From ANME-2 cluster archaeon (GTDB lineage: Archaea; Halobacteriota; Methanosarcinia; Methanosarcinales; Methanocomedenaceae): DNA of 64,000 bases. The notes beneath the pieces are model-generated. The model searched no databases. It was not told the DNA's origin and saw only the letters and a list, made by a program, of their open reading frames with translations. The translations under genes were made by a program, and so were the position numbers. Of the stretch, positions 7,857 to 16,296 are shown piece by piece. The stretch lies in assembly GCA_019429385.1 (NCBI GenBank), contig JAHYIS010000010.1, forward strand, positions 1 through 64,000, written 5' to 3'. The first letter of the stretch is position 1, and every line of letters starts with the position of its first letter.

Positions 7857-9158
7857 CTATTTTTTATTGCTCTCACCAACAACCATTTTCATCAAAGCAG
7901 CTGCCACATCAAAATAAGCATAATCTTCCTGGATGAGCTTTTCAACCAGATTGCTGTATGTGGCCAGATGTCCGGCATCGATGATCTCCTTGACCTTTCC
8001 CAAAAGCTGGTTGGTCCTGACCTCATTAACATCACTGATAGATGGGACTACCTGTGATTTGATTTTAGTTCCTGTGAATTTCTGAATCCCTTTAATTCTG
8101 TGGACTTCCCTACCTGTTACAAAAGTAAACGCATGCCCTGCTTTTCCGGCTCTGGCTGTCCGTCCAATCCTGTGTACATAATATTCGACATCAGCAGGCA
8201 TATCAAAATTGAACACAGCATCTGTAGCCCCTACGTCAATCCCTCTCGCCGCCACATCAGTGGCCACCAATATCTCAATATCACCACTTCTGAACTTCGA
8301 CATGACACGGTCCCTCTGGTTCTGCTGCATGTCACCATGCAATCCTTCAGCCAGATATCCTTTTGTCTTCAAGTCTTCAACCAATTCATCCACACGTTTC
8401 TTGGTATTGCAGAACACGAGAGACAGATTAAAATTGTGAAGGTCCATTAATCGGCACAATACCTCTGGTTTTGCATGTTGTTTGACTTCAAAATAAAACT
8501 GTTCAACATTGGGAGCAGTCATCTCTTTGTGAACCAATATTATCATTTCTGGTTCGTTCTGGTATTTTTTCGCAAGATTTAAAATTGCCTTTGACATTGT
8601 AGCAGAAAACAGAATGGTCTGTCTTTGTTCCGGCATTGTCTCCACAATATATTCAATGTCGTCCCGGAACCCCATATCCAGCATCTCATCTGCTTCATCC
8701 AGTACGATTAACCGGACACTACCCATCTTCAAAGTACCACGCTTCATATGGTCCATAACGCGACCAGGAGTGCCAATCACGACCTGCACACCTTTTTTTA
8801 ACACTTTTATCTGGCGGTCTATCGGTTGCCCACCGTAAACGGGCAGGATCCGGACAGCCTTCTGATACTTTGACAGCATTTTCAGTTCCTCTGATACCTG
8901 GATTGCGAGCTCCCGTGTCGGACACAATATCACAGCCTGCAGGGCCTTATTCTCCGGATCTATCTTCTCCAGCGTTGCAATTCCAAAAGCAGCAGTCTTC
9001 CCGGTGCCCGTCTGGGCCTGTCCGATCAAATCCTCCCCATTGAGCATGTGTGGAATAGCCTGAGCCTGGATAGGGGTTGGTTCCTCAAAACCCATATCCT
9101 TGATTGCCAGGAGTATCTCTTTTGATATATTTAAATCATTGAACTTTGAATTTTCCAT
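7857..9158 (-). CDS. DEAD-box ATP-dependent RNA helicase
   Basis: A 433-residue helicase core plus short tail. Q motif EPTPIQAQAIP (26-36), Walker A AQTGTGKT (48-55), PTREL near 80, TPGR near 130, DEAD (154-157), SAT (185-187), then domain 2 with ATDVAARGIDV and HRIGRTARAGKAG. The C-terminal ~60 residues are helical, without the RNA-binding extension of CsdA/DbpA. It unwinds short RNA duplexes in the cytoplasm, probably for ribosome assembly or RNA turnover; archaeal homologues are often cold-induced. Single-gene unit, TAG stop, with 900 bases of non-coding DNA upstream. Confidence 0.95.
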   Translation of the reverse strand: MENSKFNDLNISKEILLAIKDMGFEEPTPIQAQAIPHMLNGEDLIGQAQTGTGKTAAFGIATLEKIDPENKALQAVILCPTRELAIQVSEELKMLSKYQKAVRILPVYGGQPIDRQIKVLKKGVQVVIGTPGRVMDHMKRGTLKMGSVRLIVLDEADEMLDMGFRDDIEYIVETMPEQRQTILFSATMSKAILNLAKKYQNEPEMIILVHKEMTAPNVEQFYFEVKQHAKPEVLCRLMDLHNFNLSLVFCNTKKRVDELVEDLKTKGYLAEGLHGDMQQNQRDRVMSKFRSGDIEILVATDVAARGIDVGATDAVFNFDMPADVEYYVHRIGRTARAGKAGHAFTFVTGREVHRIKGIQKFTGTKIKSQVVPSISDVNEVRTNQLLGKVKEIIDAGHLATYSNLVEKLIQEDYAYFDVAAALMKMVVGESNKK

Positions 9159-9984
9159 CTCTGAACACCTTATTATTTTTGTGAATAAGTATTATCTAAT
9201 TATTTATCCTGAATGTGCTGTTATACTTCAAATTAGTTAAGTCTCAACGTCTAGAAAACTGCATTTCAGGATTTATACATCACCCTTATCTTGGTCACTT
9301 AAACATATTGCCTGTACAAATGCCTATTTTTACACCCAACCCATTATCAGTATCCCGCTTATTTCTTAATATATATTGTTCGGTCTATTATTTATATGTA
9401 AGAGTATATTAGCTAACATCGAGTATAGGAGTGATTTTAAGGACTTAAACTGGAAGAGAGGGGAATTCACCTCCCTGCACCCCAACATCACAATCTCATT
9501 CCTTTTCACGCACTATTATGACTTGCTCCAAAACCGTATCAACAAATTCGCTCTGAATAGTCTCGCCTGTAGCCAGTCCCTGGTCAAGGGGTGTATGATG
9601 GTTGTATCCCTCTCTTTCTTCTCGTTTACGAGACTCTCATGTCTCAGATACAGTGCTAATAGCCTCCCTCTCCACCTCATTATCCAGGATGGTTGGCAAA
9701 TGCCTTCTTACCGTTGATGATTATTGACCAAAGAGAATGCAGTTCCCTGTGTTCACCCTTCAGTTAGTTGCGGCACAATATTTCAGGTGATATCTCCCCT
9801 ATTCTCGTGATCTTCACATCCTTCAGAGCACATATAATAAGTGGACAAAGATTCCGTTATTATTAATTATTGGATCTGGAAAAAACACACAAACATTTTG
9901 CACAGATGATGTAAAGTGATTGTTATAAGTAGGAAATAATAAAATAACCCACATAATAATTCATTATGAATATATATTTCTTAC
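9159..9984. other. Long intergenic region with a decayed minus-strand frame
   Basis: No intact gene. On the minus strand about 9466-9720 a broken frame reads TVRRHLPTILDNEVEREAIS, a TGA, then NHHTPLDQGLATGETIQSEF and VDTVLEQVIIVREKE before another stop. It looks like genuine protein sequence that has decayed, but I do not recognise the family. The rest is AT-rich. Confidence 0.5.
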
Positions 9985-9998
9985 AAAACATTTAAATA
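9985..9998 (+). promoter_or_regulatory. Probable TATA element for the 10090 gene
   Basis: The word ACATTTAAATAC fits the archaeal box A consensus and is the best match in this AT-rich region upstream of the 10090 start. The implied leader of roughly 70 bases is long for this window, so the assignment is tentative. Confidence 0.35.
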
Positions 9999-10089
9999 CT
10001 GAGTGTGGAAATATTATTATTTGTTAAAATATATATCACACCTGCAAATATATATTTTATACCAAAACAAAATAAAAGGATTAAGAAAA

Positions 10090-10398
10090 ATGGTAACTTT
10101 AGACCCTTGCAGTCGCCTGAATACGATATATTTTCAACTGGTACCCACAATATTAGTCGTTGCTGAGGAGAACAGATACCTCAACACCAGATCGGTCATT
10201 GAGACTGGGCTTGAAAAACTAGAAGAACGATCATATCAGTTGCATGAGAGATGTTCGAATTGCGGTAATTGTAGCCTGTGCGAGGTAGAGAACATCGAGA
10301 GCCTCTTCCATGATGCCAGGGAAAGACTTGACGTTCTCTGGGTAAAACAGTTCAGCATGGTGCATGAGGTCAATCACAAGACAGCAATGGTTTGTTAA
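10090..10398 (+). CDS. Small protein with a Cys-rich knuckle, unknown function
   Basis: A 102-residue protein of unrecognised family. ATG 10090 is preferred to upstream in-frame starts because the extra residues would be translated AT-rich leader. Predicted helices cover TRSVIETGLEKLEERSYQLH and the C-terminal half. Between them lies CSNCGNCSLC (residues ~57-66), four Cys in C-x2-C-x2-C-x2-C spacing that could hold zinc or an iron-sulfur cluster. It sits just before rfcS on the same strand, but the RfcS gene has its own promoter. Confidence 0.6.
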   Translation: MVTLDPCSRLNTIYFQLVPTILVVAEENRYLNTRSVIETGLEKLEERSYQLHERCSNCGNCSLCEVENIESLFHDARERLDVLWVKQFSMVHEVNHKTAMVC

Positions 10399-10480
10399 GT
10401 GGACCTGTCCACCCCCTTCTTTTTTTGGCATTATTGTTTACGGGCAAGTATTTGTGACCACCCGTTATCCTGGCGAGAAT

Positions 10481-10496
10481 TTTAAAAAACCTTATA
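10481..10496 (+). promoter_or_regulatory. Archaeal promoter of rfcS
   Basis: TTTAAAAAACCTTATA is a strong box A candidate. Transcription would start about 25 bases downstream, near 10517-10522, giving a leader of about 20-25 bases that carries an AAGGAGGT ribosome site at 10527-10534. Confidence 0.55.
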
Positions 10497-10541
10497 CCCA
10501 CCAAAGCCCATATACATCCATCCGATAAGGAGGTCGTCACA

Positions 10542-11501
10542 ATAAAAGAACAGATCTGGATTGAAAAATACCGCCCCTTCAGCCTGAAAGACATAGTCGG
10601 GCAGGATGAGGTCATAAAACGCCTCCAGTCATATGTAAAATCAGGCAACCTGCCACACCTTATGTTCTCGGGTCCGCCCGGTGTGGGTAAAACGGCTTCT
10701 GCCATTTCCATTGCCAAAGAACTGTTCGGTGATACCTGGACCAATAACTTCACTGAACTCAATGCCAGCGATGAAAGGGGCATCGATGTTGTGCGAAATA
10801 AGATAAAGAACTTTGCCCGGACATCCCCTCTTGGTGAAGCTGATTTCAAGATAATCTTCCTGGACGAAGCCGATGCCCTGACCTCAGATGCCCAGAGCGC
10901 ACTGCGGCGGACCATGGAAAAATATACCCATACCTGCCGATTCATCCTTTCATGCAACTACTCTTCCAAGATAATAGAACCCATCCAGTCCAGATGTGCA
11001 GTATACCGGTTCTCTCCCATTTCGCAGGAAGCCATCCAGCAACGTGTGGCCCACATTGCCAAAGAAGAAGGACTTGAGGTCACTGAAGAAGGAATGGAAG
11101 CCATCAAATATGTATCACAGGGCGATATGCGCAAAGCCATAAATTCACTTCAGGCTGCCGGGTTGCTGGAAAAGAAAGTCGATATGGATGCCATCTACCA
11201 GATAACTGCTACCGCCAGGCCCGAAGAGATCGGGCTACTTATTGACCTGTCGCTGGCCGGGGACTTCCTTGGAGCCCGTAAACAACTGGATACCCTTCTC
11301 ATCAACCAGGGCCTTTCAGGCGAGGACATCATCGTCCAGCTGCACAGGACAATGTTCGACAAGACCATCCCTGATATCCTGAAAGTAAAATTGATGGACC
11401 GTATCGGCGAGATAGATTTCAGGCTGACAGAAGGCGCTCATGAGCGGATACAGTTAGAAGCTCTGCTTGCTTACTTCGTACTGGCAGGGAAAGGAGAATG
11501 A
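10542..11501 (+). CDS. rfcS: Replication factor C small subunit
   Basis: Clamp-loader AAA+ ATPase that opens and loads PCNA on primed DNA. About 319 residues: [20 protein letters not shown] at the N-terminus, Walker A GPPGVGKT (44-51), DEAD Walker B (108-111), SRC (150-152) and the helical collar domain. No ATG, GTG or TTG exists at the conserved N-terminus: the frame is open to ATA 10542, which sits 7 bases after a near-perfect AAGGAGGT ribosome site. The first in-frame ATG (10662) would delete 40 residues including strand 1 of the ATPase, so ATA is annotated as the start, or the base is an error for ATG. The stop overlaps the next gene by 4 bases. Confidence 0.9.
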   Translation: MKEQIWIEKYRPFSLKDIVGQDEVIKRLQSYVKSGNLPHLMFSGPPGVGKTASAISIAKELFGDTWTNNFTELNASDERGIDVVRNKIKNFARTSPLGEADFKIIFLDEADALTSDAQSALRRTMEKYTHTCRFILSCNYSSKIIEPIQSRCAVYRFSPISQEAIQQRVAHIAKEEGLEVTEEGMEAIKYVSQGDMRKAINSLQAAGLLEKKVDMDAIYQITATARPEEIGLLIDLSLAGDFLGARKQLDTLLINQGLSGEDIIVQLHRTMFDKTIPDILKVKLMDRIGEIDFRLTEGAHERIQLEALLAYFVLAGKGE

Positions 11502-12031
11502 CAGAAAGTCTATCATCAGTAACTGTTGCAACTGCCAGTTTCCTGTCCATGATACCACACTGGCTCTCGATCGTTATCATTGCCATGCTGCCCGTCTCCG
11601 AGCTAAGGGGTGCCATTCCTGTAGCACTGGCCCCTGCGGATGTGGGTGGATACGGGATGTCCGTCCCTGAAGCATATATCCTGGCCGTACTCGGCAATAT
11701 GATTCCCGTTATTCCGCTGTTATTGTTCCTTGAACCGGTGTCGGATTTCCTGAGACGCTGGAGGATTTTTGATATATTCTTCACATGGCTGTTCACCAGG
11801 ACACACCATAACCACAGTGAAAGTTTTGAGAAATACGGGACACTGGCACTTACCATATTTGTTGCAGTGCCTTTACCGGTCACGGGAGCCTGGACCGGAT
11901 GTGCTGCCGCATTCGTATTCGGCATCAAGTTCAGGCATGCCTTGCTTGCCATCTTTGCCGGTGTATTGATAGCAGGAGTTGTGGTGACCCTGCTCACCCT
12001 GACAGGCATCAGCATATTTGAATTACTCTGA
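11498..12031 (+). CDS. COG2426-type small multidrug-export-like membrane protein
   Basis: A 177-residue integral membrane protein of the COG2426 family (annotated as putative small multi-drug export proteins; transport role not proven). Helices lie near [60 protein letters not shown] and [20 protein letters not shown]. The motif [10 protein letters not shown] and the [11 protein letters not shown] turn are characteristic. ATG overlaps the rfcS stop (ATGA), so the two are co-transcribed though not obviously related in function. Confidence 0.8.
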   Translation: MTESLSSVTVATASFLSMIPHWLSIVIIAMLPVSELRGAIPVALAPADVGGYGMSVPEAYILAVLGNMIPVIPLLLFLEPVSDFLRRWRIFDIFFTWLFTRTHHNHSESFEKYGTLALTIFVAVPLPVTGAWTGCAAAFVFGIKFRHALLAIFAGVLIAGVVVTLLTLTGISIFELL

Positions 12032-12106
12032 TATATATCATATCGCAATAAATGTGTGTGACCACAGACAGCTATTGTTGGTTAATATCTTAAACATGGG
12101 ATTTGG

Positions 12107-13198
12107 ATGATAAACTCGGACTGGGAAGGGCCCTGGGTCACGGCGGACCATGCCTTTGATATCATGCGGCAGGGGATTGAAGGTGGTGAACGCTTGTTTG
12201 CGGCTATCAGTGCCTATGATGATTACCTGGCGTATGTGGTAAAGAAACAGGACTATGAGCCGGGAAATACCCTTGCCCTTATTGCTCCCTTTCTGATAGC
12301 CTTTGGCCTGGATGATGACTTCCTCACGGCACGGGCAAAGGACAATGTTAATTTTATTGCAGGCTCCATTAAGGCGATCGAGATGCTACGGCTTAATTAT
12401 TCGATGAACATCATCAGTACCAGTTATCACCAGTATGTGCATTATTCTACATTTCTGGCAGGGATACCAGTTGAAAATACCTATTGCACGTGGTTTCCCA
12501 TAGATGATTATGCAAAAAAGATATCAGATATGGATAAGGTAATGGTACAGCAGATGGCCGGTACCATACTGTCCATGCCTGAGATGAATATTGATATGAA
12601 AACCGAGCCCGGGGAGATGGATGACGCTATTGTTGAAGCGCTGCAGCAGCTGGACAATTTTTTCTGGGATAAGCTGCCGTCCACAGGCTATGCAACGATG
12701 TTGACGGAAGTCAGACCGGTAGGAGGTACCCGAAAATATGAGGCAGTGGTCTCGGCTCTTGAGAAGGAAGATATTGGACTGGAACGCTCGGCCACCATCG
12801 GAGACAGCATAACTGACTGGAAAATGCTGAAAAATACCAAAGAAGCAGGGGGGCTGGCACTCTCATTCAACGGTAATGAGTATGCTATATCCAACTGCAA
12901 TGTGGCTGTGATGTCAGGAAACTGCTTGGTCACAGCGCTGCTGGTGGATCTATTTGAAAGGAGAGGAATAGATGCGATTGAAGCTCTGGTATGTGATTGG
13001 GGGTGGGATGCCATTAAAGCACTGCACGGTCAGGGTGGGGTGGATGAAAGCATCTATAATGCTTTCAGGCAGGCATTCACGGGTTCGGAGTTCCCGCATG
13101 CGGTATGGGTGACACCGGAAAATATAGACGAAACCACTCGAGTCAGTAAACACTACCGCAGATCGGTCAGAGGTATGCAGATAGGGGCGCTTGGGTAA
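12107..13198 (+). CDS. HAD-superfamily protein, EhaR/COG4030-like
   Basis: A 363-residue cytosolic protein. The N-terminus NSDWEGPWVTADHAF carries the HAD nucleophile region (SDWEGP), and TIGDSITDWKMLK (residues ~230) is HAD motif IV (GDSxxD). The family, COG4030, is found in methanogens and relatives, where a member is listed as EhaR beside energy-converting hydrogenase genes; its substrate is unknown. No hydrogenase genes are present here. The neighbour 35 bases downstream is an FmdE-family gene, so a role near C1 cofactor metabolism is plausible but inferred. Confidence 0.75.
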   Translation: MINSDWEGPWVTADHAFDIMRQGIEGGERLFAAISAYDDYLAYVVKKQDYEPGNTLALIAPFLIAFGLDDDFLTARAKDNVNFIAGSIKAIEMLRLNYSMNIISTSYHQYVHYSTFLAGIPVENTYCTWFPIDDYAKKISDMDKVMVQQMAGTILSMPEMNIDMKTEPGEMDDAIVEALQQLDNFFWDKLPSTGYATMLTEVRPVGGTRKYEAVVSALEKEDIGLERSATIGDSITDWKMLKNTKEAGGLALSFNGNEYAISNCNVAVMSGNCLVTALLVDLFERRGIDAIEALVCDWGWDAIKALHGQGGVDESIYNAFRQAFTGSEFPHAVWVTPENIDETTRVSKHYRRSVRGMQIGALG

Positions 13199-13233
13199 TG
13201 CTCCGATGCTCCAAAACCTATTAAACGGTTCAC

Positions 13234-13770
13234 ATGAACATTATATCAATGAATGATATTCTTACTGACCTTCAACCCATTATAGATTTCCACGGTCATC
13301 TTTGTCCCGGCCTGGTGCTGGGCTACCGAGCTGCTAAAGCCGGGATGCAGCGGATACATGCCATGCGCTCTGAGGATGAAGAACTGGTGGCTATTGTGGA
13401 GAATAATTCCTGCGCAGTGGATGCCATCCAGTTCATGACCGGATGCACATTCGGCAAGGGCAATTTCTTTTTCAGGGACTTCGGCAAACATGTGTACACG
13501 CTGGCACTTCGCCCCGATGGCCGTGGTGTGCGGATCAGCCTGAAAGGTGACGTGTTCAGGGAAGAAGAACGGGACAGGCGCATCGAGCAAATATTGGGCA
13601 TGGATGAACATGAGCTGTTCGACATACAGGACGTTACTATTGAACTACCGATCCTGGCCCGGATACATAAATCTATTCCCTGTTCAAGATGCAGGGAGCC
13701 TGTGATGGAAACAAGGGTCATGAAAAAAGATGGAAAAGGTTACTGTATCCCATGTTATAATGAATTGTGA
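13234..13770 (+). CDS. FmdE-family protein with C-terminal zinc ribbon
   Basis: A 178-residue FmdE-family protein. The diagnostic FHGHLCPGLVLGYRA (residues ~18-33) and NNSCAVDAIQFMTGCTFGKG are present. A C-terminal zinc ribbon has CSRCREP and a second pair CIPC. FmdE copurifies with tungsten or molybdenum formylmethanofuran dehydrogenase in some methanogens; its exact task is unknown. It follows the EhaR-like gene closely on the same strand. No fmd/fwd structural genes are in the window. Confidence 0.85.
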   Translation: MNIISMNDILTDLQPIIDFHGHLCPGLVLGYRAAKAGMQRIHAMRSEDEELVAIVENNSCAVDAIQFMTGCTFGKGNFFFRDFGKHVYTLALRPDGRGVRISLKGDVFREEERDRRIEQILGMDEHELFDIQDVTIELPILARIHKSIPCSRCREPVMETRVMKKDGKGYCIPCYNEL

Positions 13771-13847
13771 CAAAAGTATAATGAAGGGAGAGGAGAATAT
13801 AGACCGCTCACTAGTGTTCCCGGATACATGATATTGGATGTTTTACT

Positions 13848-14756
13848 ATGATATATGATGTGATTATAATTGGAGGCGGGCCTGCAGGACTTTCAGCAGG
13901 CATTTATGCCAAACGCGCAATGATGAATGCCCTGCTTATTGAAAAACTGGGAGTGGGCGGGCAGATAATGAAAACCCACCTGATCGAGAATTATCCTGGC
14001 TTCCCTGAGGTCAGCGGTATGGATCTGATGCAGAAGATGGAAGAGCATGTAAAGAAATTCGATCTGGATATGAAATTTGCCGATGTCATTCAGATCAAAG
14101 ACGGAGGAGATGTTAAGACAGTAGTAACCTCTGATGGTGAATTCGAAACCAGATCCGTGATTATTGCCACGGGCACGAATCCAAAGAAACTTGGCGTGCC
14201 CGGTGAAGCAAAATTCACGGGCAGGGGCGTGTCCACCTGCGCTACATGCGACGGTTTTTTCTTTACGGGCAAAAACGTAGCACTGGTCGGCGGCGGCGAC
14301 AGCGCCATTGTTGAGGCAATTTTCCTTACAAAAATGGTCAATAAGGTATATGTCATCCACCGTAGGGATGAACTGAGGGCTGAAAAGATTAACCAGGAAA
14401 GGGCCATTAAGAATCCGAAGATAGAGTTTATCTGGAACTCCAACCTGCAGTCCATCGAAGGTACTGACACTGTTGAAAAGGTGGTTGTCAAGAACAAGCT
14501 CACTCAAGAGATGACCGAGATCCCGGTCAGTGGAGTGTTCATGTATGTAGGTATTGAACCAGGCACTGATTATATCGATGCCGATAAGGATGAGGCCGGT
14601 TTCCTGATTACCGGCACTGACCTGTCCACTTCTATAGCGGGTATCTTTGCAGCAGGGGACTGCCGCACCACGTTATTGCGCCAGGTAGTGACAGCCGTAG
14701 GTGACGGTGCACTGGCTGCGGTTTCAGCTGAGCGTTATATTGCACGTTTTGAATGA
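13848..14756 (+). CDS. trxB: Thioredoxin reductase
   Basis: A 302-residue flavoprotein transferring reducing equivalents from NAD(P)H or a deazaflavin donor to thioredoxin. FAD-binding GGGPAG (9-14), redox pair CATC (131-134), second Rossmann motif VGGGDSA (147-153) and the C-terminal FAD motif GIFAAGDCRT are all in place. The residues after the second Rossmann strand read HRRDELRAEK, the Arg-rich 2'-phosphate-binding signature, which suggests NADPH. The next gene, nth, starts one base after its stop. Confidence 0.93.
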   Translation: MIYDVIIIGGGPAGLSAGIYAKRAMMNALLIEKLGVGGQIMKTHLIENYPGFPEVSGMDLMQKMEEHVKKFDLDMKFADVIQIKDGGDVKTVVTSDGEFETRSVIIATGTNPKKLGVPGEAKFTGRGVSTCATCDGFFFTGKNVALVGGGDSAIVEAIFLTKMVNKVYVIHRRDELRAEKINQERAIKNPKIEFIWNSNLQSIEGTDTVEKVVVKNKLTQEMTEIPVSGVFMYVGIEPGTDYIDADKDEAGFLITGTDLSTSIAGIFAAGDCRTTLLRQVVTAVGDGALAAVSAERYIARFE

Positions 14757-14757
14757 C

Positions 14758-15393
14758 ATGGAACAGCAAGACCGTGTGCTTGAGATAATTAAGCTGCTCA
14801 GGGCAGAATATCCCATCTCCAGGACAGCACTGAGATATGATGCACCCTGGCAGTTATTGATTGCCACTATCCTCTCAGCACAGTGTACTGACAAAAGAGT
14901 GAACATGGTAACGGCAAAACTGTTCAGGAAATATCCTCGCCTGGAAGATATTGCAGGTGCAGACCTGAATGAACTTGAGCAGGATATCAAATCCACAGGT
15001 TTTTATCATCAAAAAGCAAAGAATATTATCAAAAGCAGCAAGGTCATGCTGGATGAATTTGAAGGTGAAGTTCCCCAAAGCATGAAGGAACTCATCACTT
15101 TGCCGGGAGTAGCTCGAAAAACTGCCAACGTCGTACTGTCCAGTGCATATGGAATAACCGAAGGCATCGCAGTGGATACTCATGTGAAGCGGTTATCTTT
15201 CAGGCTTGGACTGACCATGCATACCGACCCCAACAAGATCGAGCAGGACCTGATGGAACTTGCCCCGCGGGAAGAGTGGAGCGACCTGTCCATGAGACTT
15301 ATATTGCACGGGCGCAATGTGTGCAGTGCACGCAAGCCGAACCATGATATCTGTATACTGGAACTACTTTGCCCGAGGAAGGGAATTGAATGA
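14758..15393 (+). CDS. nth: Endonuclease III-type DNA glycosylase/lyase with an altered Fe-S ligand set
   Basis: A 211-residue HhH-GPD glycosylase that removes oxidised pyrimidines and nicks the abasic site. The catalytic Lys is K121 in LPGVARKTANVV and the catalytic Asp is D140 in AVDTHVKRLS. The C-terminal [4Fe-4S] loop reads C189-x6-H196-x2-C199-x5-C205: the second of four canonical Cys is His (CAT codon). The cluster may use a His ligand or be labile. ATG 14758 matches the family start; upstream in-frame starts lie inside trxB. It overlaps the following LigD-type phosphoesterase gene by 4 bases, which suggests a repair operon. Confidence 0.93.
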   Translation: MEQQDRVLEIIKLLRAEYPISRTALRYDAPWQLLIATILSAQCTDKRVNMVTAKLFRKYPRLEDIAGADLNELEQDIKSTGFYHQKAKNIIKSSKVMLDEFEGEVPQSMKELITLPGVARKTANVVLSSAYGITEGIAVDTHVKRLSFRLGLTMHTDPNKIEQDLMELAPREEWSDLSMRLILHGRNVCSARKPNHDICILELLCPRKGIE

Positions 15394-15854
15394 ACCTGTA
15401 TGATTATCAAAATAAGCGGGATTTCACGGCAACTGATGAACCTGATGGGATGAACAGCATAGCTGACGGCATTACCCAAGGTAGTATCTATGTTATTCAG
15501 GAACATGATTCCAAAAAACTGCACTACGACCTGAGACTCCAGTTCGGGGGTGTGTTGCGTAGCTGGGCGGTGCCAAAGGAACCTCCCGAAAAGCCAGGTG
15601 TAAAAAGGCTGGCCATACCTACCGAAGACCACCCCCTGGCATATGCAAAGTTCGAGGGTGAGATTCCTGAGGGCCACTATGGTGCTGGTACGGTGAAAAT
15701 ATGGGATAAAGGCATATTTGAGCCGCTGGAAGTGGATGAGGAGAAAATTATCTTCAGGATTGAGGGTAAGAGGTTAGCAGGCGTTTACTGCCTTATCAAG
15801 ACCAGGGGACAGGAGAAAAAGGAACAATGGTTATTTTTCAGGAAGAATGAATGA
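15390..15854 (+). CDS. Stand-alone LigD-type 3'-phosphoesterase
   Basis: A 154-residue protein equal to the phosphoesterase domain of bacterial LigD, which trims 3'-phosphate or 3'-ribonucleotide ends during end joining. Visible: IQEHDSKKLHYDLRLQFGGV (active-site His and Arg), SWAVPKEPP and FEGEIPEGHYGAGTVKIWDK. No ligase or polymerase domain is attached, and no Ku or ATP ligase gene lies nearby. ATGA overlap with nth implies coupling, so it may clean 3' ends left by base-excision nicking. Confidence 0.9.
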   Translation: MNLYDYQNKRDFTATDEPDGMNSIADGITQGSIYVIQEHDSKKLHYDLRLQFGGVLRSWAVPKEPPEKPGVKRLAIPTEDHPLAYAKFEGEIPEGHYGAGTVKIWDKGIFEPLEVDEEKIIFRIEGKRLAGVYCLIKTRGQEKKEQWLFFRKNE

Positions 15855-15870
15855 AGTTCACTTTCAGTAA

Positions 15871-15887
15871 ATCATATATAAGAAGTA
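15871..15887 (+). promoter_or_regulatory. Possible TATA element before the ferredoxin gene
   Basis: The ATCATATATAAGAAG stretch resembles archaeal box A and lies about 70 bases before the ferredoxin start, in the gap after the phosphoesterase gene. Confidence 0.4.
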
Positions 15888-15955
15888 GTTTAATTGGATT
15901 TACGTAGTAAAACCTTTCAGGTTATGATTACTATTGGAATGGAGGTATGAATAAT

Positions 15956-16168
15956 ATGGCCATAAAGAAGTACGAAGCTAACGGTATTACCATCGAAATA
16001 GACCTTGATAAATGTGTTGGCGCTGGTGAATGTGTAGACGTATGTCCTGTTGAAGTTTTTGAACTGGTGGACGACAAGGCAACAGCACCAAATGTAAACA
16101 AGTGCACCGAATGCTGCCTGTGTGTGGATTCATGCCCTTCAGGTGCGATAACACATAGTTCCTGTTAA
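15956..16168 (+). CDS. 2[4Fe-4S] ferredoxin
   Basis: A 70-residue ferredoxin with two clusters: CVGAGECVDVCP and CTECCLCVDSCP. The second motif has an extra Cys inside the CxxC. It carries low-potential electrons in the cytoplasm. Two in-frame ATGs exist (15947 and 15956); GGAGG at 15941-15945 lies one base from the first and ten from the second, so 15956 is chosen. Single gene between the repair pair and moeA. Confidence 0.9.
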   Translation: MAIKKYEANGITIEIDLDKCVGAGECVDVCPVEVFELVDDKATAPNVNKCTECCLCVDSCPSGAITHSSC

Positions 16169-16296
16169 CACCAATTCAGGAAACCTGGCGCTTTATCAAT
16201 AATATTATGCGGGAGTAGGGATAGGAACGAATTCAATCCTCTTTTTTTCATATTGTTTTATGTGTACTGGTCGTATAGGTACTCCAGGGTTTTAGG

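Noticed and set aside
9376-9717. 113-aa plus-strand ORF
   Set aside because: Its composition is unnatural and the minus strand shows better protein-like sequence, although decayed.
10003-10089. N-terminal extension of the Cys-knuckle protein
   Set aside because: The added residues translate an AT-rich leader and are Tyr/Ile/Lys-rich; ATG 10090 is a better start.
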